Part shown: piece by piece, positions 15,408 through 25,307 of the stretch
Position numbering within the stretch: the stretch's first letter is position 1
Layout of the letters: every line of letters begins with the position of its first letter
NCBI GenBank assembly: GCA_016839515.1
Contig: JAEOUE010000114.1
Location: forward strand, 1-38,646
DNA from: Candidatus Hodarchaeum mangrovi
GTDB taxonomy: Archaea > Asgardarchaeota > Heimdallarchaeia > Hodarchaeales > Hodarchaeaceae
Length of the DNA: 38,646 bases
Direction: 5' to 3'
Made by a program: the position numbers and the translations under genes
The notes under the pieces: model-generated
Seen by the model: the letters and a program-made list of their open reading frames with translations, nothing else
Told to the model about the DNA's origin: nothing
The model's database searches: none

Positions 15408-17744
15408 TTATGACCGTTCAGAGGAAATTTCAACTAATACTTCCTCAAATTTCTCCATAAAGTATTTTGCATTTCCTAGTTCAATACACATTGGAGGTTT
15501 GATTTTTAATACATTTTTGTCATTACCAATCAGTATTCCATGATTTTTTATTTTTTCGACTATTTTTTCAGCTTCTTTAATAGCTGGTTCAAGTGTTTTA
15601 ACATCTTTAATAAGATCTACCCCTAGAAATAATCCAGAACCCCTAACATCTCCTATTATGAAATATTTTTCTTTTAATTCTTCTAATTTCTCAATTATAT
15701 ATTTTCCCACCTTTAACGCATTCTCCTGTAATTTTTCTTCTTTAATAACATCTAATACAGCTATTCCAACAACACATGAAACTGTATTCCCTCCTGTTGT
15801 ACTAAAGAACTCCATTCCATTATTAAATGATTCAGCTATTTCCTTTGTTGTCACTACTGCGCCAATAGGATGACCATTTCCAATCGGTTTTCCTAATGTA
15901 ACAATATCTGGAATAATATCATATAACTCAAATGCCCAAAAGTGGCTACCTACTCTTCCAAATCCTACTTGAACCTCATCAGCTATACATACTCCTCCAT
16001 TTTCATGTATAAAATTAAAGATATGATGAAGATAGTCTTTTGGATATATTATTTGTCCAGCTGACCCCATTATAGACTCAAAGATAAATGCAGCAATCTT
16101 TTTCCCATGTATTACAGTTTTCACATCTTCTGCATATTTTTTCCCTGCATCGGGGTCAGATGCCTGATAGGGTCCTCGATAAATGTCTGGGATCTTTATT
16201 GTATGAACATAATTAGGTGCTCCTCTTCCACCTTTTCCACTAAATTTGTAATGACTAATATTTATTAATTCTCCAGTATTACCATGATAAGCTCCTTCCA
16301 TCGCTACAATATCTTTACGATTCGTATGAGTTCTTGCCAATCTCAGTGCTAATTCATTTGCTTCACTACCACTGTTTACGAAGTAGCACACTTCTAACTT
16401 ATCGGGTAATGTTGAACATAATCTTTCTGCATAGTTCACAAGTTCTTCTTGTAAATATCTGGTATTTGTGTTTAATGTTGCAGCTTGTTTCTGTAATGCC
16501 CATACGACTTTTGGATGTGCATGTCCTACATGTGGAACATTATTTCTCATATCTAAGTATGCTTTTCCTTTTTCGTCATATAAGTATTGCATAAACCCTT
16601 TAATTATCTTTAATGGTTTTTTATAAGAAATGCTAAGGTTTTTTCCAATAAATTTATCCCTTTTTTCTAATATTTCATTATTGATTAATTTAGAAAACGT
16701 TACTTCATTTTTAAATGGTGATATTCCACAGACATACTTAAAAACATAAGAAGCATGGTTAGGGGTAATTTTGTGAAATTTAAATAATGTTTCCCAAGCG
16801 GGTTGTTCACTTATTCTCAAATATTCATTATTTGGTTCCAGATTCTTTTGATAACCACTAATGGCTACACTTAAGGTCAATCGCATGCATATTAGAATGA
16901 ATAGCAGATCAAGCTCTTCCTCTCTGAGAGGAATAAGCGTATTATACCCTTTTACAATTATTGAAGCAAGATACAATGGATTTTCTTTATTAATAATCGC
17001 ATATGCAATTGCTATAGCTAGTTCAAAAATTGTGTATGAATAAACCATATCTCCAAAATCAATTATACCTAATCTATCCAATCCGAGTTGTGATTGATTG
17101 ACAACTATGTTATAATCATTTGCATCATTATGGATAATACTCTGCTTTAATTCGGATATAATTGGTACGACTTGTGTATTATAGAGATTTAAAAAATATT
17201 TGATTATGGTTACTTTATTCTTATCTTTTTGGTATTCTAAAAATTTTTTTATCACGGATGGGCTATTTTTTAGATCCCAATGGAAATCTCTTTTAGCTGA
17301 TGGATGGAAAAATCCTTCTAGCGATCGTGTTAAAGTTGCTATAAATCGTCCTAAGTCATAATAGAGATCAATGGTTGGAGCTTTTATATCGCCCCATATT
17401 TGACCTGGAATATAAGTTAATAATCTGATAAAGTGTTTGATACCATTTTTGTCTTTAATTACTGTTATTTGTTCTTTTTCTTTTGATAATATTACTTCGG
17501 GACAAATAACCTTATTCTTCAAATAGTCCATGACACTGTTTTGAAATAATAAATTTTCTTTTGTTTCAGAGGAAGCAGCAATTTTAAGAATAAAAAATTC
17601 TTTATTCAGACCTTTGAGTAAAAAATTTAAATCTCTCTCACTAGGTAGAGGTTTAATATCTCCAATTACCGCAAAATGATCTTTTGCTAATTGTAATGCT
17701 TTATCTTCAGAAATTTTTGGTCGATACTCGTCAATCTTTGACAA
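15408..17744 (-). CDS. fusion of APH-type kinase (hydroxylysine/ethanolamine-kinase-like) and AGXT2L-type class III aminotransferase/phospho-lyase
   Basis: Residues 1 to ~340 are an aminoglycoside-phosphotransferase-fold kinase: SERDLNFLL for the nucleotide loop, K54 in FILKIA, the catalytic loop HNDANDYN (H205, D207, N212) and the DFG-like IIDFGD at 228. Residues ~350-778 are a class III PLP enzyme with YHGNTGELINISHYKF, Asp589 in ADEVQVGFGR and the PLP lysine K619 in LGKPIGNG. The YHG...ISxYKF pattern matches AGXT2L enzymes (ethanolamine-phosphate and 5-phosphohydroxylysine phospho-lyases) rather than ordinary transaminases. In animals the matching hydroxylysine kinase and phospho-lyase act in succession, so this single chain could phosphorylate an amino alcohol and then eliminate phosphate and ammonia, giving an aldehyde. 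That is inference. The start is TTG at 17744, supported by GAGG about 8 nt upstream and a TAA two codons before. Single gene, no operon partner. Confidence 0.85.
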   Translation of the reverse strand: MSKIDEYRPKISEDKALQLAKDHFAVIGDIKPLPSERDLNFLLKGLNKEFFILKIAASSETKENLLFQNSVMDYLKNKVICPEVILSKEKEQITVIKDKNGIKHFIRLLTYIPGQIWGDIKAPTIDLYYDLGRFIATLTRSLEGFFHPSAKRDFHWDLKNSPSVIKKFLEYQKDKNKVTIIKYFLNLYNTQVVPIISELKQSIIHNDANDYNIVVNQSQLGLDRLGIIDFGDMVYSYTIFELAIAIAYAIINKENPLYLASIIVKGYNTLIPLREEELDLLFILICMRLTLSVAISGYQKNLEPNNEYLRISEQPAWETLFKFHKITPNHASYVFKYVCGISPFKNEVTFSKLINNEILEKRDKFIGKNLSISYKKPLKIIKGFMQYLYDEKGKAYLDMRNNVPHVGHAHPKVVWALQKQAATLNTNTRYLQEELVNYAERLCSTLPDKLEVCYFVNSGSEANELALRLARTHTNRKDIVAMEGAYHGNTGELINISHYKFSGKGGRGAPNYVHTIKIPDIYRGPYQASDPDAGKKYAEDVKTVIHGKKIAAFIFESIMGSAGQIIYPKDYLHHIFNFIHENGGVCIADEVQVGFGRVGSHFWAFELYDIIPDIVTLGKPIGNGHPIGAVVTTKEIAESFNNGMEFFSTTGGNTVSCVVGIAVLDVIKEEKLQENALKVGKYIIEKLEELKEKYFIIGDVRGSGLFLGVDLIKDVKTLEPAIKEAEKIVEKIKNHGILIGNDKNVLKIKPPMCIELGNAKYFMEKFEEVLVEISSERS

Positions 17745-17857
17745 ATGTTATTCCTCGGTCAAATCTATGCGTTTTCCTTAAAAAGTTTAAGTTCAAGAAA
17801 TATGCTTTTTAGAAGATCTAAGAAAAATAGAAAATAAAAACTCCCCTATAAAAGATT

Positions 17858-20800
17858 CTATAATTTTTCTTGGTTATATTCCACTAATAACCCAAGTTCA
17901 ATTACTCTATCAAAGAATTTAATTGCCTGACTCCGTTTGTATTTCTTAGCTAAAAAGGAGATAATTTGCTCTGAAAATAGAATTTGCATGGCCTGATTTT
18001 CGGAATAGAGATGCTTTATATAAGAAAACATCTTTTTCTCTTTACGGTTAAGCTTAACCCCATTTAATGCTAGTACACCTTCATTAATTGCAAAAGCAGA
18101 AAAATAATGGAGCGGAATATGTTTTCGTATCATCTTTTTTATTACTGATTCAGGAAATTGCTCTGAGGAGAAGATTTCTTTTAAGCTATCTCCAAAGGCT
18201 AGCTCAAATTCAAACCCTATTGCTCCGAGTCGGTTTCTGAAATGATCTGGAAGAGGTTCTTCAGAAATAATAATGATACTCGAATTTTCTCCGTTCCAGA
18301 TTAGCATATAAAATCCCTCTTTACTTATAGTTTCAAATCGTTCCGCTGGAGTACCGTTTTCAGTTCGACGTGCCCTCATACCTTCTGAAATATCTTCTAT
18401 AAATGTAGAAATTGCTGTAGACACTCCTGATAAGGCATCAGTATCAGTTTTTGTTTCTATTAGTGTCTTTTCTGAATATAATGCCAAACCAGATGCATGT
18501 CTAAAGAGTATCAGTTGAATAGATTTAACCTCCTCAAAACTCTGTTCAATGTCCCATTCATACTTTTTTACTTTTATAGAATGGCTTTTACGCATTTTTC
18601 TTAACTGGTATACTCCTGTTACAGCTAAAACTACGATAATCAATCCAATAATTAGTGGAAGAAGTATATTTAACAAGTTAAAGGGAGCTTGAATTAACGG
18701 GAGGTCTTCTGATGGCATTATGTATGTGAAGGGGTAACTAGAAGGAGAAGAAGCCACATTTACTTTTACTTCTTGGATAGAGTCTGCATAAAAAGTATTT
18801 TGACCACTTATGGTATAAGTTGCCTTGTAAGTAGCATCAGTAATGGCTGTACCTTCAAATGTTCTCAAAGTCCCATTTCTATATGCAATTATGATGTCAA
18901 ATTCAATAATTATCCCTTCTAAAGAGGCTAATCTATATGCTGCTCCCCATCCTCCACTTAGTGATTCATTACTATAACTCAAAGTAACAATGAAATCAAT
19001 ATCTTCACCCCATTCAACTCTGGATCCTTGTGGAACTTGAATAGAGACAGATAATTGTCGTCCAATTAAGTCTAATGAAAGATTTATTACTTGGGATTCA
19101 TAACCATAAGATATTATCATTAAAGTAAGATTATATAATCCCCAATGGAATCCAGAGGTTGAAAAATCTATAAAGAAAGGATATTGATCAATATCAAGAA
19201 TATAATTGCTTGAAGAAACGTCACTCCCATTCATCCATAGTCTGATCCAATCAATCGGAATTAATTCTCCCATTTCATTTTTATATTCTTCTCCAATAAT
19301 ATGAACTGTATCCTCGACTAGGATGGAGTCATTATAAATAAAATTTTCAATATTTAAGGGTTGAGTAGGCATGATAACTACAATAAAAGAGATAAAATAT
19401 ATTGTTTCTTCAAAAAAAGTGGTAGAAAATCGAATTGTAACAGTAAAGCATCCTAATTCTACTGCATTGATATTAAACACATGGGTACCATTTGAAAAGT
19501 TTTCAATGAAGGAGAAATATATGGACCCATTCCCTTCAACGATTGGATTTGAGTCAATTATACCACTATTATTAAAAATATCCTTCCAAATAATTTGAAC
19601 TGCATAAATTTCTGAAAAACGGAATGTACTATCTTCTCCAATGATACTTGCATTATTTGGGGATGTTTCAATGCCAAAAAATGCTGGTACAGGTAAAATA
19701 TCGATTTGTAAAATCAAATTTTGAGATTTAAACCCATATAGCTGAAAATTAATAGTGATTGAATAACTTCCTATTAGATCTGCGAGAATTTTGAATGTAT
19801 AATTTCCATTACTATCATTTTGAAGGATAATCCAATCATGTGAGATATTTATTATGCTGTCATTAATTAGGATGGTATCACTACTTGGATTTTGTGGATT
19901 AGGGATGGATTGCCAAACAGCTGAGAAATATGTATCTTGTGTCCAATAGGTGGAAATTAAAGAAGTATCTGAAATAAGTTCTGATTCAGCTTCTTTAACA
20001 ATAAAGGTAATACGATAATCAACATATTGATGATTAGGTTTATCAAACCTGATGATAAGAGCACTAGTAGAACCAATTATCCATGCGTGATAAGAAAAGG
20101 TATGGAACCCATTAGAAACGTTCCAAAACGTCACATTCACAGGAAGATTACCTTCAAAACTTGTAATATCAACAGGAAGCTCATTGTCATCCTTGATATA
20201 TACTTGGAAATAATAGACGTCTCCATATTGAAGAAAACCTACATCGCTTACCCATAGATTCTCATGAGTTGAAAGGTCATTGTCAATAATTAAGGCTCTT
20301 TCAGTTACCTCAAATCGTAATATAAGGTTAAGAGCTGTATATTCTACTGTTTCAAAAGTAAGATTGATGGTTACTATTCCAATATCTCCAGCAGTAAATT
20401 TAAAATAGTGTGTACCATTTATTTTGACTGAATTTAGAAATATTATGGAAGAATCATTGCTTAATACTCCATTAGAGTCATTTATATACTCCCCATACTC
20501 ATTCTGCCATACCACCCAAAATTCAAGTGATAAGCTTGATTGGATTTTAGCGTTATTTGGACTATTCATAATATTTGGAGATAATAATCCAAAGAAAGAG
20601 TTTCCTGGTTCAATCGTATAATAAAATTCAAGAATTAGAGATGTATAATTTTCATGGCTAAATAATACTTGAATGAAGAATGTACCAATTTCTACACCAT
20701 CAAAAATGAGAGTCCAGTTCAGATTTCCGTGTTGAAGAGAAGTTAGGGAAATGGATGAATCTTTATAAACAATTATCTCTGTAAGAGTAAGATTTAGATT

Positions 20801-23800
20801 TGTTCCTCTATTCAGTTCATAATATCTAAAAGAGATCGATAGGTTATCATAATCCGTAGAGGAATAATATCTAGTGAAATTACTTGTACCATTAACCAGA
20901 TTCTCTCCACTTAATGTATCAATTCCAATTAAATCTACGAATGGACTCTTAATGACATCAAAAATTACCGTGATCAAAGCAGAGTTAAAATTCTCTAGTG
21001 TAAATGTGATAGTAATAGATTGAATCCCCAAAGTTACTTCATTAGAACTATAGGCAAATTCAAACCAGTAGAGATCCCCTGTACGATTTAAATATCTTAT
21101 TTTTTCATCATTACTAATTAAAATTGGAACTTGTCCAAAAAAAGTGATGTTTTCATTCCAATCTAAATTCTTAAAGAAAAACGCAACTTCAAATGATTCA
21201 TCATAATAGATCTGTGTATAGTTAACATAATCTGTTTGAAGAGATGTTGAAGCATTCTGGATATTTAAAACAATTATAAATTGAGCATCATAATAATTAA
21301 CAAGCTTAAATGTAACATTTATCAAGAAAATCCCTATTTGATTAGGATCAAAGGTTATTGTCCATGAATTATCTGTCTCTTCAATAGAACTAGCAATCGG
21401 AATTAATGATTCAATTAAAGGTATACTTGTAGAAAGGTTCCTGAGTGTAAGAATATGATAGTATTGGAAATTAATAGAAACACTATCTAAGGAACTATTT
21501 GAATAAGGAAGAATTATTTCTGTCTGATTATGATAAACACTTTCCATATATTTACTATTGATGTCTGTATAGCCTGGGGTTATTGTTAGAGAGAGATTTA
21601 TTTGACGAGACACATAATTAACGTGTGATGCTGATATTGGGATATTTGAAAATATACCTACACCAGCGAAATCTGATGAATTTAAGCGGTAGAGATAGGC
21701 TTCTAAAATTGCACTATATTGTGCAGTTAGTCCATTAACTGTGACATCTGCACCTTGAATAGGGCTTCCTGTTGAATTTAGAAAATCGATACGAAGAGTA
21801 ATATTCTCATACCATTCCAAGACTAAATTAGTGGAATTAACATTTAATGAGGTATTGTCAACAAATTTCACATAAATAACTTGAGTCCAATTAACAAAAT
21901 ATGCAACCTGAGTTGTTATTGTTACACTACCATAATCTCCTGGAATCTGACCATTAGTTTGGAACGATACATTATAAGCGTTATCAAATGGTATTTGGTT
22001 CATAAAGCTGTCTTCAGCTGAAGTCCAATTTGCTTCGCACCAAATTTGAGCATTTTTAACGTCAGAATTATTATGGACGGATTTATAGAAAGCGGTAACA
22101 TTAAAAATTTCTCCAATAGTCACTGTTGAATCTGCTTGTATATTAAATGAAGTATTGACATATAATTCTAAATTTCGTGTAAATGTTCCAACCTTGTTTT
22201 TATCTGTATTAATCCAGAAAGCTTGTAAGTTATACGTTCCATTAATATCTGTATTCTGATCTAATGTATTATTGATTGACCATAAATCTGAGACAAGGGT
22301 ATCACTGTATAAAACATCACTTTTAGAAATAATACTTGTACCAATTCCTGCGTTTTCAATCCAATAGGAAGCATTTCCTCCTGCTTCACCAACATTAAAC
22401 TTTAAATCAAGTTCATCCATACTATACGCTTTAAGAGGTAGTGATAAAGGAATACTATTTCGTTCAAGATAAAAATTCGAAATGTAGTTAGCAGCATTAA
22501 AACAGATTAGCCAATTCGTTGTTTCACTTAGTTGACTTGCGTTTACCACCATAGTTGTATTACCATAAGTATAATGGTGAAGGGGATTACCATCCCAAGT
22601 GATATTCTCATTATTGCTAAGATCTGTATACACTGGTTCACTAGAATCATTCCAATAGATTTCAGATCCGTTCCAATCAGCAGGAAACCCAGTAACAGTA
22701 AACATCCTATTTTTAATAATATCAGGAGTATTAATTTGAACTGAGGTAAAAGAAAGATTCCAACAAGCAACTGTCCCATTCTGAATTAAATAAGTTGATG
22801 AAGCTGTAAGGGGATTTAGGGTGTAAGAAAAATTAGCATAATTCTTTAATGTAAATGAAACAGAAGTGTTGGTATAAAAATTATGAGTTAAGGTATCATT
22901 TGCCTCGAAAGAAAACTCTGATAATTCATAATTCCCTTCTGTTGTATTATAGGTCATAGAAATTGCTTCGGGAGTGGTGTAGGTTAATTTATTACCTAAT
23001 GCATCAGTAGGTATTATTCTAATAGCTGAAAGTATGTCCCCTTCTGGAAAGGGATTCAAAGTCCAACTACCTGAGTGAGTCGCTTTTGCTGCCCAATCAC
23101 CGACATCTCCGTTCGTTAAATCGTCTTGTGTATACCAACTCCAAGAACCATAAATTTGGTTTCCTGTATCATTTAATACAATCCAATAAAATCCTTTAGT
23201 CAAATTTATTGGATTAGAGAAAATATAATTAACCCAAGCTGGTCCTATAGATAAACCTAGATCCAAGGATGCAAACCCTTCCTCTAAAGTTATGGTGCCC
23301 AATTGAATCCCTGGTTCTCCATTATCATCGGAAAAGATTGATACATTTCCATGTGGAATCTGACCATCCTTATCCAGATCAATATATCTAATATAAACAC
23401 TTATTTCAGTAATATTGGCATATTCTTCCTTAATTTCAATTTTTTGAGCAGCCTCAAGATACGTAACGGAGTTTCTAATATCAGGATCAGTAGTTTCATT
23501 TTCTATTAATCGCCAATCTTCTTGTGCAGTAACTTCCATTATCTCAAAATGAAGACTACTCTGTTCAAAGTTCATTAGAGTGCTAGTACTATAAGAATCC
23601 TCATGTATTGTAGGATTTCCAAGAAAGATATCATTTATTGTGTTTAAAGACGTGAAGTTTAACTTCGTTAATGAATCATTAACCGAAAAGTCACTTTTCC
23701 CTACCCCAGATTGACTACCAATCATATATGGGATTGACTCAACGGTTATAATTTCTTCTCTTATTTTATTGTTAGAAAAAGTTAAATTAGGCTCTCTCAT

Positions 23801-23977
23801 CAATCTTTTGACTAAAATTCCTTCTTCATTTCGTAAACTCTGTTGAAAAATGTCTTCGGAAGAGATATCATTCATTGAGAAGACTAAATTTATTGGGATT
23901 CCATTAAGTCCTATAAGAGAGACTATGATTAGAGCTAGTAAATAGTTTTTAGTGATGTTACTCGCTTTGTATCTCAT
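17858..23977 (-). CDS. giant surface protein with Ig-like repeats, one TM helix and longin/roadblock-like cytoplasmic tail
   Basis: The 2039-residue protein starts with a signal peptide (NYLLALIIVSLIGLNGIPI). Residues ~150-325 form a beta-rich module ending in YWIVLNDTG ... GDWAAKATHSGSW, shared with the gene at 24127. After that comes ~1400 residues of repeated beta-sandwich domains. The strand pair G-x-(F/Y)-x-(I/V)-x-(I/V)-x-F-x4-Y recurs at least six to eight times (for example IGTFFIQVLFSHENY and IGSYSITINFQLYGF), with many N-x-S/T sequons. A single TM helix (LLPLIIGLIIVVLAVTGVY) and RKMRKSH mark the switch to the cytoplasm at about residue 1793. The ~245-residue tail begins SIQLILFRHASGLALYSEK and goes on to DALSGVSTAISTFIEDI, the pattern of longin/roadblock-like domains common in Asgard proteins. 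It ends in a helical region that may be a winged helix. It is likely an adhesin or receptor. Confidence 0.8.
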   Translation of the reverse strand: MRYKASNITKNYLLALIIVSLIGLNGIPINLVFSMNDISSEDIFQQSLRNEEGILVKRLMREPNLTFSNNKIREEIITVESIPYMIGSQSGVGKSDFSVNDSLTKLNFTSLNTINDIFLGNPTIHEDSYSTSTLMNFEQSSLHFEIMEVTAQEDWRLIENETTDPDIRNSVTYLEAAQKIEIKEEYANITEISVYIRYIDLDKDGQIPHGNVSIFSDDNGEPGIQLGTITLEEGFASLDLGLSIGPAWVNYIFSNPINLTKGFYWIVLNDTGNQIYGSWSWYTQDDLTNGDVGDWAAKATHSGSWTLNPFPEGDILSAIRIIPTDALGNKLTYTTPEAISMTYNTTEGNYELSEFSFEANDTLTHNFYTNTSVSFTLKNYANFSYTLNPLTASSTYLIQNGTVACWNLSFTSVQINTPDIIKNRMFTVTGFPADWNGSEIYWNDSSEPVYTDLSNNENITWDGNPLHHYTYGNTTMVVNASQLSETTNWLICFNAANYISNFYLERNSIPLSLPLKAYSMDELDLKFNVGEAGGNASYWIENAGIGTSIISKSDVLYSDTLVSDLWSINNTLDQNTDINGTYNLQAFWINTDKNKVGTFTRNLELYVNTSFNIQADSTVTIGEIFNVTAFYKSVHNNSDVKNAQIWCEANWTSAEDSFMNQIPFDNAYNVSFQTNGQIPGDYGSVTITTQVAYFVNWTQVIYVKFVDNTSLNVNSTNLVLEWYENITLRIDFLNSTGSPIQGADVTVNGLTAQYSAILEAYLYRLNSSDFAGVGIFSNIPISASHVNYVSRQINLSLTITPGYTDINSKYMESVYHNQTEIILPYSNSSLDSVSINFQYYHILTLRNLSTSIPLIESLIPIASSIEETDNSWTITFDPNQIGIFLINVTFKLVNYYDAQFIIVLNIQNASTSLQTDYVNYTQIYYDESFEVAFFFKNLDWNENITFFGQVPILISNDEKIRYLNRTGDLYWFEFAYSSNEVTLGIQSITITFTLENFNSALITVIFDVIKSPFVDLIGIDTLSGENLVNGTSNFTRYYSSTDYDNLSISFRYYELNRGTNLNLTLTEIIVYKDSSISLTSLQHGNLNWTLIFDGVEIGTFFIQVLFSHENYTSLILEFYYTIEPGNSFFGLLSPNIMNSPNNAKIQSSLSLEFWVVWQNEYGEYINDSNGVLSNDSSIIFLNSVKINGTHYFKFTAGDIGIVTINLTFETVEYTALNLILRFEVTERALIIDNDLSTHENLWVSDVGFLQYGDVYYFQVYIKDDNELPVDITSFEGNLPVNVTFWNVSNGFHTFSYHAWIIGSTSALIIRFDKPNHQYVDYRITFIVKEAESELISDTSLISTYWTQDTYFSAVWQSIPNPQNPSSDTILINDSIINISHDWIILQNDSNGNYTFKILADLIGSYSITINFQLYGFKSQNLILQIDILPVPAFFGIETSPNNASIIGEDSTFRFSEIYAVQIIWKDIFNNSGIIDSNPIVEGNGSIYFSFIENFSNGTHVFNINAVELGCFTVTIRFSTTFFEETIYFISFIVVIMPTQPLNIENFIYNDSILVEDTVHIIGEEYKNEMGELIPIDWIRLWMNGSDVSSSNYILDIDQYPFFIDFSTSGFHWGLYNLTLMIISYGYESQVINLSLDLIGRQLSVSIQVPQGSRVEWGEDIDFIVTLSYSNESLSGGWGAAYRLASLEGIIIEFDIIIAYRNGTLRTFEGTAITDATYKATYTISGQNTFYADSIQEVKVNVASSPSSYPFTYIMPSEDLPLIQAPFNLLNILLPLIIGLIIVVLAVTGVYQLRKMRKSHSIKVKKYEWDIEQSFEEVKSIQLILFRHASGLALYSEKTLIETKTDTDALSGVSTAISTFIEDISEGMRARRTENGTPAERFETISKEGFYMLIWNGENSSIIIISEEPLPDHFRNRLGAIGFEFELAFGDSLKEIFSSEQFPESVIKKMIRKHIPLHYFSAFAINEGVLALNGVKLNRKEKKMFSYIKHLYSENQAMQILFSEQIISFLAKKYKRSQAIKFFDRVIELGLLVEYNQEKL

Positions 23978-24052
23978 AGCTTTAATCCCCTTTGTTTCAG
24001 GGGTTTATTTTAATGTTTCATAGGAGGGTCTTTGATAAATTACTAGGCCTAA

Positions 24053-24082
24053 TCATTATTAAAGATGTCATTATTAAAGATG
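24053..24082. repeat. 15-bp perfect tandem duplication
   Basis: TCATTATTAAAGATG occurs twice back to back (24053-24067 and 24068-24082) in the 149-bp spacer between the two surface-protein genes, about 75 bp upstream of the giant gene's ATG. It may be a duplicated regulatory site or a simple slippage event. Confidence 0.6.
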
Positions 24083-24126
24083 GAAAGTGAGGTAACAGTG
24101 CATTGATATTGATGATAGCTGATTGC

Positions 24127-25194
24127 TTAGTTGATACCTAAATTCCAATGATCCCAAGTAAGAATAATAACAGTATTGTGGGAAAGAGTTCTTGTAGGTG
24201 TTTGATGTACGAGTTTAAGGATGATAGTAAGAGAAATAAAAGTGGATGTGGATGGTTCTATCTGAAGAAGGAAATCTTCAACAAAAGATTTTATATTACA
24301 TCGGATCATTCCATAAATGACCTTATCAGAGGAATCAGATGTGTAGCCACTTGTTTTATCGGGTATATGAATAACACAGATTGTAGCTGTTTCAAGAGAA
24401 AATTTATTTGATTTTGACCTGTAAAGTCTATTAGATTTTGTTATTATTGCAGAAGAGTCTTCTATTGTTATTGTTAAGTTATAACTCCATTTACCATTGC
24501 CTGGATGAGTGAAGATATAACTATATGTATCTTCTTCCTCTGGGGGAATCTCAGGAGGAGGATTTGTTGGAACAATTTTAATCTTTGAGAGCATATCACC
24601 TGGTGGAAAAGGATTAAGAACCCAACTACCAGTATGACTTGCTTTGGCTGCCCAATCACCAGAATCTCCATTAGTCATGTCATCTTGAGTAAACCATTCC
24701 CATGAACCAAAAGCTTGTTCCCCTGTATCATTTAAGACGATCCAATAAGATCCTTGGGTTATCATTATGGGAGTAGCAAATAGACAATTAATCCATGTAG
24801 GACCTATAGAGACACCTAAATCAAGTGGTCCAAACTTCTCTTCTAAGGTAGTCGTACTTAATGGAACCCCTGGAAGCCCATTATCATCAGTTAAAATTGA
24901 AACTGTCCCATGTGGGGTTTTTCCGTCCTTTGCTACATCAATATATGTAAGGTATACACTTATTTCTGTAATATTTGCATATTCCTCGGTAATTTCAAAT
25001 TTCTGAGCTGCAGTGATATAAGTGAGAGAAAGTCGTCCATCTAAATCCTCAATTTCATCTTCAATTGTCAGCCAATATTCAGAATCTGTAGTTTCACCGA
25101 ATATATCTAGGAGTGAAGAGTTTAGAGTGAGGAGACATATCATAGTAACTATGAGTAATTTAAAACAAACTCTAGTAAAGTTGTGCGTTTTCAT
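24127..25194 (-). CDS. secreted paralogue of the giant protein's N-terminal module
   Basis: The 355-residue protein has a signal peptide (FKLLIVTMICLLTLNSSLL). Residues ~40-210 are, by eye, about two-thirds identical to residues ~150-325 of the giant surface protein; shared stretches include EEYANITEISVY, YWIVLNDTG and GDWAAKA. The 'DDNGxPG ... YWIVLNDTG' pattern resembles the choice-of-anchor type of extracellular modules. A proline/glutamate linker (PPPEIPPEEED) leads to a second beta-rich region of ~140 residues with no TM anchor or sorting motif, so the protein is probably released or held by partners. The longest frame begins at TTG 25215, but ATG 25194 gives a proper signal peptide and I prefer it. 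Gene order suggests tandem partial duplication with the giant gene, 149 bp downstream. Confidence 0.75.
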   Translation of the reverse strand: MKTHNFTRVCFKLLIVTMICLLTLNSSLLDIFGETTDSEYWLTIEDEIEDLDGRLSLTYITAAQKFEITEEYANITEISVYLTYIDVAKDGKTPHGTVSILTDDNGLPGVPLSTTTLEEKFGPLDLGVSIGPTWINCLFATPIMITQGSYWIVLNDTGEQAFGSWEWFTQDDMTNGDSGDWAAKASHTGSWVLNPFPPGDMLSKIKIVPTNPPPEIPPEEEDTYSYIFTHPGNGKWSYNLTITIEDSSAIITKSNRLYRSKSNKFSLETATICVIHIPDKTSGYTSDSSDKVIYGMIRCNIKSFVEDFLLQIEPSTSTFISLTIILKLVHQTPTRTLSHNTVIILTWDHWNLGIN

Positions 25195-25238
25195 AACAGG
25201 TAAAGTTGATACCAAATTGAATATATTTAATTAACTAG

Positions 25239-25307
25239 ATACTCCCTCCGCAGGCTCTTTTCCGGCCTCAGTGCTTTTATGTATATCTAGAGAAAGCATG
25301 CGAGTAT
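25239..25307 (-). ncRNA. candidate structured leader or small RNA (three-way junction)
   Basis: This stretch is about 49% GC in a background near 30%. It can fold with an outer stem ATACTC (25239-25244)/GAGTAT (25302-25307), a hairpin AGGCT/GGCCT (25252-25256/25264-25268, with one G-U) with a 7-nt loop, and a second hairpin TGCTTT/AAAGCA (25272-25277/25293-25298), extendable by G-U pairs. On the minus strand it ends 44 nt before the ATG of the 24127 gene, where a 5' leader element would lie, and a TATA-like AATAATATG lies just upstream near 25335. No known RNA family is recognised. Confidence 0.3.

Noticed and set aside
24148..24411. 87-codon plus-strand frame antisense to the secreted paralogue
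   Set aside because: It lies wholly inside the coding sequence of the minus-strand gene and is rich in Lys, Ser and Cys without any motif; it is a shadow frame.
25239..25307. Possible tRNA in the GC-rich island
   Set aside because: There is no 7-bp acceptor stem or TTC-type T-loop, and the length and stem sizes do not fit a cloverleaf; kept only as an unassigned structured element.
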